64,000 nucleotides of DNA from Cherax quadricarinatus (lineage: Eukaryota > Arthropoda > Malacostraca > Decapoda > Parastacidae): the NCBI RefSeq assembly GCF_038502225.1, contig NC_091298.1, positions 27,683,963-27,747,962 of the forward strand, written 5' to 3'. The translations under genes and the position numbers were made by a program. The notes under the pieces are model-generated. The model made no database searches and was not told where the DNA came from. It saw only the letters and a program-made list of their open reading frames with translations. Positions 57,908 to 64,000 of the stretch are shown piece after piece. Every line of letters starts with the position of its first letter. Positions within the stretch are counted from its first letter, which is position 1.

Positions 57908-58322
57908 ATATACACTCAGTGACCACTTTATTAAGTACACTCTTTTATTATTAATTAGTGCTTCCCCCTTGCCCCATGAGTGTCCTGAATTCTTCATGGC
58001 ATGGATTCAACAAGGTGTTGGAAACATTCTTTAGAGATTCTGGTTCATGTTGACATGATGGCATTACGCAGCTACTGATGATTTGTTGGCTGCACATTCA
58101 TGCTGTGACTCTCCTGTTCTACCACATCCCTAATGTTTAAGCCAGATTCTGACCCTACCATATGTTTGTCACAGCAGAAATTGCGATTCGTTAGGCCACG
58201 CAATAATTTCCCAGTTTTCAACTGTCTAGGTGAGCCTGTGATCTCTGTAATCCAAGTTTCCTGTTCTTAGCTTACAGGAGTGGAACCCGATGTGATCATT
58301 GCTGCTGTAGCCCATTGACTTC
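57908..58322 (-). pseudogene. Tc1-like transposon relic, internally deleted
   Basis: It begins CACTCAGTGACCACTTTATTAAG, the terminal sequence of a Tc1-like family common in fish. On the minus strand the transposase end reads HLVESMP and NVQPTNHQ with stops. At about 58137 the sequence jumps to an upstream part of the gene (the stretch around 58145-58320), so a few hundred bp are missing. A family different from the 7.9-kb Tc1 relic. Confidence 0.7.
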
Positions 58323-58324
58323 GA

Positions 58325-58415
58325 AGTTCGACGTGGCTTCCTCAGTCCGGTACAGAGATGAATGGTGGAATGACAAGGGAGTTTGGAGGCAATAAGTCCC
58401 AAATGTTACAAAAGC
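58325..58415 (-). ncRNA. Partial hammerhead motif (5' half)
   Basis: On the minus strand the body scrap CTTATTGCCTCCAAACTCCC is followed by CTGTACCGGA, CTGAGGA (58339-58345) and GCCACG. The second half of stem II and GAAA are lost at the junction with the Tc1 relic. Confidence 0.45.
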
Positions 58416-58439
58416 GCCTAATTCTTCAACATGTCATTT

Positions 58440-59305
58440 TTCTAGCCCATTTACATCATGCGCATCTGTAATGCGCAGCAACATCTGCGGATCTTGATCA
58501 GGGTATTCTTCAACGCTTGCTTAACCTATTGGCATGACATACTTATACTTCTCTTCTGTAGGCCTATGGCTTGTCTCACGTACAAGTGAAGGTGCAAAAG
58601 TTCATAAATAAATTTCAGGTGAACATCTGGGTAGGCTGCCATCAACAGTTCAACACCTTGCTGAATTTCTTGCTTAGATGCTGTCATATTACCAAGAGAG
58701 GAAAACATTTATGCAACATCACTGTACACAGTAGCTGCTCTTCTTAAATTAGCTTCAAGTGCGTCTAGTATAGGAATAAAGAATTTTATCATAAACTTAT
58801 GTTTTGAAGAGTTCATCTAAGTCATCAGGACCAGGTGCACTTCCGTCATTTCCTTGCCGTTTCCTTACTCTTTGTATCTTTGTGACAGTTCTATAGTTAA
58901 CATTTGTCAAAGTGGCTTTTGCTTGTTACTCAAGCTCATCAAAATCTCTAATTTTGCTTAAAAAAATCCTGATGTGAGCTGTAAAAACATGCACAAGTAC
59001 TCAATAACAGTTCTGTTTTCTGAATGGCTTTGCTGATCTTGTGAAAATGACCCAGCACACGGGTCCAAAAATGGAGCATAAGCACTAATTCCAGTTCTTC
59101 CATTTTCTGCAAAAGATTCTTAGCTTGAAGCCTGGTATCAGCCTTCTCATTAACATCAGAGTACAAATGATTAAAGGCCTCAGTCAACTTATCTATCTCA
59201 CTACTTTCCTGGAAGGACAAAATCAATACAGAAATCAATACTAGTGTCACTGTCGACTTATTGGCTGAAGGTAATATTATTCTGAAACGGAGTGCAAGGA
59301 ACATT
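58440..59305 (-). pseudogene. hAT-like transposase relic (ZMYM1-like)
   Basis: The minus strand gives FNHLYSDVNEKADTRLQAKN and FWTRVLGHFHKISKAIQK (58948-59304), then FDELE, AKATLTNVNYRTVTKIQRVR and KRQGNDGSAPGPDDL, then FSSLGNMTASKQEIQQGVEL with YELLHLHLYVRQAIG and LQKRSISMS (58526-58708). This is the late part of a transposase group often annotated as zinc finger MYM-type protein 1-like. Frame breaks make it inactive. No terminal repeats are visible. Confidence 0.75.
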
Positions 59306-59404
59306 ACTGAAGGTTTGTCTAGAGACTACAGTCTGTCAATAATATTATATACCTTAGCCGGAGACCTCCTAGATTTTGAGGCCCTAGGCTTCAGCTTGCC
59401 AAGC

Positions 59405-59700
59405 CTATAGGTAAATCCGGCACTGCCTACGCAGTAGATTCTTCAGTCGAATACAGTGGAGGTAGCAGAAGCAGTAGAGATGTAAAAGAGGACGTAAATC
59501 AGTCCATCACCCTGCAGCACATAGTTTAGAGTTCGTCAATCTCTCAGCCTGGAGATGAGTTCTGCTCCATAGCGTGGAACAATGTGAAGCTGAAGTAAGA
59601 GAATGGAGACTTATATACTGTCAATGGTGAGGCGCATAATATCTTGTCGACAGTAGAGATAGGGCCCACTAATAGAATAAGAATGTAATCATTGAGAGGT
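59405..59700 (-). mobile_element. Retrozyme-like element, truncated hammerhead
   Basis: On the minus strand the partial motif is TATTCGA, CTGAAGA (59440-59446) and TCTAC...GTAGGC, but GAAA is absent. Plus-strand body sequence near 59530-59700 (TCAGCCTGGAGATGAG, AATGTAATCATTGAGAGG) parallels, in reverse, the unit near 40720-40950. Confidence 0.5.
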
Positions 59701-60188
59701 GCAGCAAACCTAGTGGGTAGGTACCTCATCCAACCTTCCTCACTCGTAACTACGGAATCGTCATACAGAAAACATCGTAGGCTTGCTACACTACCTCTCA
59801 ATAATTACATGTCGCTAGGTAATTTCATAGGCATGGTAACGTTAGACTTGCAAAATGCCTTCGACACGGTCAGCCATTATATATTATGTAAGAAACTACA
59901 AGCTATCGGCATTGGTTCTATGCACTAGTTTAATTTGTACCTAAGCAACAAGAAACAAATTGTAAAGATCAACAACACAGAATCAGAACCCCTGCCAATA
60001 ACATGTGGGGTTCCCCAAGGTAGTATTCTGGGTCCTTTACTATTTCTATGTTGTTAATGACATGCCTCTAAGTGTCAAATGCAAGTTGCTATTGTATGCA
60101 GATGATAGTGGCCTGTTAGTATCAGGTAAAGACCCACAAGACATTGCAAATGTACTATCACTAGAACTAGAGTCCTGTAGAAAATGAT

Positions 60189-60262
60189 TAGTTTACCTGG
60201 AGTTTACCTGGAGAGAGTTCCGGGGGTCAACGACCCCGCGGCCCGGTCTGTGACCAGGCTTC
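60189..60262 (-). mobile_element. LINE 3'-end scrap inserted in LINE relic
   Basis: TTTACCTGGAGAGAGTTCCG and GGCCCGGTCTGTGACCAGG match the 3' terminal segment of the LINE at 14.0-14.1 kb. A very short 5'-truncated insertion. Confidence 0.6.
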
Positions 60263-61023
60263 AAAATTGTCATTATACCTCGGAAAAACCGATGCCATAC
60301 TTATTGGCACAATACATAAATTGAAAAGGATAAATAATTTTAATGCCCAGTGTAATGGGGAACCCACTATTTCAAAAAATTCAGTGAGTACAGTGTAGTA
60401 CAGAAAGAGAATGCCAGACCTAAGATCCTCTACAGACAGGCACAGTGTCTACCTACTGAACCTCGCAGGACCCTGTGTCTAGCTCTCATACAATGTATTA
60501 TAGACTACTCTTGCTCTTCATGGTACTCTGCCTTAACAAAAAAAAAAGACAAACAACTGAAAGATAGGCTACAAATCACCCAGACCAAAATGGTAAGATT
60601 CATTCTGGACCTGGGTCCACGAGAGCATGTAGGCCAGTATGAATTACAACGGATATGCTGAATGTTGAAGACAAAGTAAAACAACTAAAGTTACACTACG
60701 TTTAGAAAATTGCTTACAGCCAGTGTCCAGAATATCTGACTGCTAATTTTGTTAAGGCCGGGAACCAAAGCAATTACAGTACTAGGGGAAGGAAGAACAA
60801 CTTTGTAGTACATACAGTCAGTGATCATGCTTCAAAGACATTTTATTGTATGGCAATAAAGGCAGAGAATAGACTACCTGCACATGCCAAAGCCTGTCAT
60901 AGCATGAGCCAGTTCAAGAAGAGAGCCGTAATGTACCTAGTGAATATGGCTATAGAAAGGGAGGAGAGTGATTTCTTGTATATCTAAAATACATGTACAT
61001 ATCTAACATACAAAGCCACTTAT

Positions 61024-61444
61024 GGTGACTCGCTGTCTAGTGACCAAAGTTCTCGCTTCACACGCTGAGGGTACGGGTTCTATTCCCGGCAAGGGTAGAA
61101 ACATTGGGCGTGTTTCATTATACCAGCTGTCTATGTTTACCCATCAGTAAAATAGGTACCTGGATGTTAGTCGACTGGTGTGGGTCGCATCCTGGGACAA
61201 AATTGACCTAATTTGCCCGAAATGCTCCGCATCTAGGTGAGCACAAATAGGAAACACGTTCGTCTCGCTCTCACGAGACTGAGGATCAAGCCTCCACCAT
61301 GCCTTGCGCTGAATAACCCACATGGGTTAAGCGCTTAGCATTAATTATTATTATTATCCGCATAACAAGCGGCTTTCTATATAGTAGTATGTCATTGATG
61401 TCAGCTAGGACTGTATACCTTGTACATGTACTTGTAGAAATAAA

Positions 61445-61511
<67 letters not shown>
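61024..61511 (+). mobile_element. tRNA-Val-like SINE with nested insertion
   Basis: The head at 61024-61095 has TCTCGCTTCACACGCTGAGG and B box GGTTCTATTCC (one change). The body is near-identical to other copies and the tail is (ATT)n at 61443-61511. Another short element is inserted at 61233-61356 with a 7-bp duplication. Confidence 0.85.
61233..61356 (+). mobile_element. Short SINE-like element nested in SINE
   Basis: 124 bp starting CTAGGTGAGCACAAATAGG and ending in an ATTATT tail. Flanked by TCCGCAT at 61226-61232 and 61357-61363, an exact 7-bp target-site duplication that restores the host SINE sequence. Confidence 0.8.
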
Positions 61512-61512
<1 letters not shown>

Positions 61513-61892
61513 TTACCTGTTTTTAACTTTTAAATATAATTAATAATCACAAGGACCCCAGTGGAAATAAGTAACTCTGACTTTTCTGGGTTATCCTAGG
61601 TAATCTACACATATGCTGCTATGTACGATAATCTATGTAACTGTAATTATGTGTACCTGTACCTGAATAAAAACTTACCTCTACTATTGGGCCCCGCCTC
61701 TTCTGTTGTAAAGATTATATGCTCCTCACTTGCTCATCACAGCGCCAAATTTTAGTGCGAGGATCGGCAGCATCCACTAAACCTTTTCCAGGGAAACGAA
61801 GAAAACAACGGTTTAAAATGTGGGGAAAGGGATAAGGAGATCATCAATATAATAGTTTACCCTGGACACAGACCCCCATCCAGGGGGAGCAA

Positions 61893-62040
61893 GTGCCCCG
61901 CCCTCCACCAGAGGTCGCCCATGTCTTGAATGTAGAGCAAGTGCCCCGCCCTCCACCAGAGGTCGCCCATGTCCTGAATGTAGAGCAAGTGCCCCGCCCT
62001 CCACCAGAGGTCGCCCATGTCCTGAATGTAGAGAGATTAA
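61893..62040 (+). repeat. 48-bp tandem repeat, three units
   Basis: Three units of 48 bp containing AAGTGCCCCGCCCTCCACC, nearly identical. The short frame over them is a repeat artefact. Confidence 0.85.
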
Positions 62041-62135
62041 TGTTAATGAGGATTCTTCATGACAGAGGACGCCTACGTATCGAACACTAATTATCAGCTG
62101 TGTGTTGTATTTGGATTATATTTTCTCTCGTCTTT

Positions 62136-62275
62136 GAGGCAGTGGTTGAGGTGGCGATGGTTGAGATAGTGGTAGCGGTGGTGGGGATGGTTGTTGGGGT
62201 GGTGGGAATGGTTGTTGGGGTGGTGGGGATGGTTGTTGGGGTGGTGGTGATAGAGGCTGACGTGAGGGGGGGGGG
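62136..62275 (+). repeat. G-rich GGTTGTTGGGGTGGTGG repeat
   Basis: About four to six units of 21-27 bp with GATGGTTGTTGGGGTGG. Low complexity. Confidence 0.8.
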
Positions 62276-62328
62276 ATTTTGGAAGTGGCAGTGATAGTCT
62301 ATATGAGAAAGTCAAATAACAGACCACT

Positions 62329-62565
62329 ATATCTTTATTTCTACAATTACGTGTCCAAGGTATACAGGCCTAGCCGACATACTACTGTACAGAAATCAGC
62401 TTTTATGCAGGGCATTTCGGGCAAATTAGGTCAATTTTGTCTCAGGATGTGACCCACACCAGTCGACTAACACGCAGGTGCCCATTTTACTGATGGGTAT
62501 CGAACCTGGACACCTCAATGTGTGAAGCGAGAGCTTTACCTACCAGACCACGAGCCACCTCGGTA
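62329..62565 (-). mobile_element. tRNA-Val-like SINE, internally deleted
   Basis: Minus-strand copy: TATCTTTATTTCTACAATTA at its 3' end, the body as in other copies, and a damaged head (GGGTATCGAACCTGGAC, GTGTGAAGCGAGAGC). About 100 bp between body and head are deleted. Confidence 0.75.
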
Positions 62566-62860
62566 TACTTTCTATATCGAGGTGATCGTATGAGGAACAT
62601 ATACACTGATGACCAGCTATCTATGCATAAGTTTATCCGGATACCAAGAAAGTATACAGATGATATCAGGAAAGCATTGGCGAGCACAAAGGAGAGATAA
62701 CAGGAGACTTCGGCCTGCATTATGGTAATCTGTCGAGGAGTGAAACAATCTCTAGGTGCATGGAGTCAGGATAGTATAGCAAAAAGCTCTCTCCCCGTCC
62801 TTCACTCCATGCTGTACTGGAAACATAAACGATGATTTAAAACGAAAATGGAGCAGCGCT
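62566..62860. other. No recognisable feature
   Basis: A short plus-strand frame and its shadow without family resemblance. Confidence 0.35.
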
Positions 62861-62861
62861 C

Positions 62862-62865
<4 letters not shown>

Positions 62866-62950
<85 letters not shown>

Positions 62951-62965
62951 GCCGCCGCCGCCGTC
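62866..62965 (+). repeat. (CTG)n / (CAG)n tract
   Basis: About 28 uninterrupted CTG units followed by GCC units and (CACCGT)n. On the minus strand it would encode poly-alanine, but no gene context supports that. Confidence 0.95.
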
Positions 62966-63227
62966 GCCATCACCGTCACCGTCACCACTTCTATTAGTAC
63001 TATCATTTTTACCAGTATTACTACTACCCCTACTATTTTTACTATTACTTCTACCACTATACTACTAATACAATTGTTTATACTACTGCCAGTGCTGTTC
63101 ATACTACTGTAGTTTGGGAGGTGCAGAGAGTGGCCTCCATCCCAGTGTTTAAGCTTTGCTTACACATCAAAATGGTATACAATACCGACAGGTTGGTAGG
63201 TAAGACACATAGGCAACAGTTAGGCAA

Positions 63228-63279
63228 CTTTATTCCGAAACGTTTCGCCTACACAGTAGGCTTCTTCAGTCGAATACAG
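63228..63279 (-). ncRNA. Hammerhead ribozyme, all core positions conserved (left arm)
   Basis: Minus strand: TATTCGA, CTGAAGA (63263-63269), stem II GCCTAC-TGT-GTAGGC, GAAA, palindromic ACGT, cleavable U, TCGGAATA. Identical to the plus-strand motif in the right arm. Confidence 0.78.
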
Positions 63280-63418
63280 AAAGTCAGGAACTATAGCTCC
63301 TGACTTTGGAACTGAACTTCTCCAGGCTGAGGGACTGACAACCTCAAATTCTACGACTTCAAGGGTGGTGGACTGATTACATCGTCTTCACATCTCTACT
63401 GTTCCTGCCTACTTTCTG

Positions 63419-63464
63419 TATTCGACTGAAGAAGCCTACTGTGTAGGCGAAACGTTTCGGAATA
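63419..63464 (+). ncRNA. Hammerhead ribozyme, all core positions conserved (right arm)
   Basis: Stem I 5' strand TATTCGA (63419-63425) pairs with TCGGAATA (63457-63464) over seven base pairs with one bulged G. CTGAAGA is at 63426-63432, stem II GCCTAC/GTAGGC has loop TGT, GAAA is at 63449-63452, and the self-complementary ACGT is at 63452-63455. The predicted cleavage site follows U63456. Type I hammerhead consensus is met. The two-base-pair stem III would be stable only as a dimer. Confidence 0.8.
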
Positions 63465-63519
63465 AAGTTGCCTAACTGTTGCCTATGTGTCTTACCTACC
63501 AAGCCTTGCTTACACATCC

Positions 63520-63905
63520 GTCTGATGCACACTAGGGGGAGAGAGCACAGCTTTGTAGTACCCACAGTCAGTGGCCAAGCTTCAAACACCTTTTATTGTA
63601 CAGCAATAAAGGAATGGAACAGACCGCCTGCACATGTCAAAGCCAGTCATAGCATGAACCAGTTCAAGAAGAGAGCCAAAAGGTGCCTAATGAATCTAGC
63701 GACAGAAAGGGAGGAGAATGATTTTTAACATTTTTAGCTAACACACATGTAAATATAAATAACTCAGTCTACCTTATTCCTAGTATAGTATAGTATAATA
63801 GTAAGATAATAAAAGGTTAACCTAGGTTCTTTAATCATATGTTGCTATGTATGATAATCTATGTAACTGTATTTGTGTATACCTGAATAAACTTACCTCA
63901 CTGGA
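63520..63905 (+). pseudogene. LINE 3' end, second copy of the 59.8-kb family
   Basis: The plus-strand frame to 63728 reads TRGREHSFVVPTVSGQASNT, then AIKEWNRPPAHVKASHSMNQ and FKKRAKRCLMNLATEREEND, matching the C-terminus of the 59.8-61.7 kb LINE. The 3' UTR ends with CTGAATAAACTTACCT at about 63899, as in the first copy. It is 5' truncated, with the hammerhead palindrome immediately upstream. Confidence 0.75.
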
Positions 63906-64000
63906 ACAATCACTTCTTATCCGTGGAGGAGGATGTTGTCCCATGGGTGCGCCTGTATACCACTTAGGTATCCCTCCAACACATGTAAGTAGGTATCCCT

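Larger units (their letters stand above)
59800..61681 (+). pseudogene. LINE relic: RT core to 3' end, interrupted by insertions
   Basis: Plus strand: TLDLQNAFDTVSHYILCKKL (first Asp), [43 protein letters not shown] (catalytic YADD intact near 60110). At 60189-60262 a scrap of another LINE interrupts it. It then resumes with STWYSALTKK-like, DRLQITQTKMVRFILDLGPR and NNFVVHTVSDHASKTFYCMAI with HSMSQFKKRAVMYL. A Val-like SINE splits the 3' UTR (61024-61511), which ends ACCTGAATAAAAACTTACCT at 61681. Several stops. Jockey/CR1-group LINE distinct from the 47.9-kb family. Confidence 0.75.
63193..63502. repeat. Inverted pair of hammerhead-bearing elements
   Basis: Arms 63194-63289 and 63406-63501 are essentially exact reverse complements of 96 bp, with a 116-bp spacer holding body sequence (CTCCAGGCTGAGGGACTGAC, GGACTGATTAC). 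Both arms contain a complete hammerhead consensus. The unit interrupts, or lies beside, a LINE 3' end that continues from 63520. Confidence 0.85.

Overview
The window is eukaryotic, and no host gene can be supported in it. It looks like intergenic DNA of an arthropod, most probably a decapod crustacean. That placement is an inference: it rests on long pure TA, GGT and CTG arrays, several families of non-LTR retrotransposons, many Penelope-like elements (PLEs), Tc1 and hAT transposons, and tRNA-derived SINEs. Nothing resembles an operon, a ribosome binding site or a bacterial gene. Almost every long open frame is either a transposon relic or an artefact of a tandem repeat whose unit happens to lack stops.

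Layout. 1-13 kb: relics of PLEs (3.5-4.8, 7.3 and 10.8 kb), LINEs (2.4, 6.1-7.1, 9.0-10.3, 12.2 kb), a Tc1-like transposase (7.9-8.7 kb), tRNA-derived SINEs (11.4, 12.6, 12.8 kb) and the first hammerhead-ribozyme-like motifs. 13-22.7 kb: a LINE 3' half (14.0-15.0 kb), SINEs and four minisatellites with 48-, 29-, 66/132- and about 45-bp units. 22.8-28.1 kb: seven long TA arrays, four copies of a 0.38-kb MITE-like element set in those arrays, and an unusual reverse-transcriptase element (24.4-26.5 kb). 28.2-31.7 kb: an RTE-like LINE followed by a 5'-truncated CR1-like LINE. 32.5 kb: a PLE N-terminal fragment. 33.4-35.4 kb: a 27-bp minisatellite. 37-45 kb: LINE endonuclease fragments, PLE fragments and several large palindromes carrying hammerhead-like motifs. 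45.4-47.0 kb: the best-preserved PLE (RT plus GIY-YIG endonuclease). 47.75-49.5 kb: a CR1-like LINE with a 494-codon frame. 50.4-53.8 kb: a 2.4-kb GGT/AGC array flanked by G-rich minisatellites. 55.5-59.3 kb: a near full-length hAT relic, a Tc1 relic and a second hAT relic. 59.8-64 kb: LINE fragments interrupted by SINEs, and an inverted pair of intact-looking hammerhead ribozymes.

How the parts relate. The most coherent signal is a family of short dispersed elements whose shared motif folds as a type I hammerhead ribozyme: CUGANGA, a hairpin stem II, GAAA, and a palindromic ACGU in place of a closed stem III. At least 19 copies lie on both strands, many as head-to-head inverted pairs, and several lie beside PLE coding relics. 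Hammerhead ribozymes are known from PLEs and from small non-autonomous 'retrozymes', so the simplest reading is one autonomous PLE system with non-autonomous ribozyme-bearing satellites. Three further stem-II subfamilies with similar layout but altered core bases are also present.
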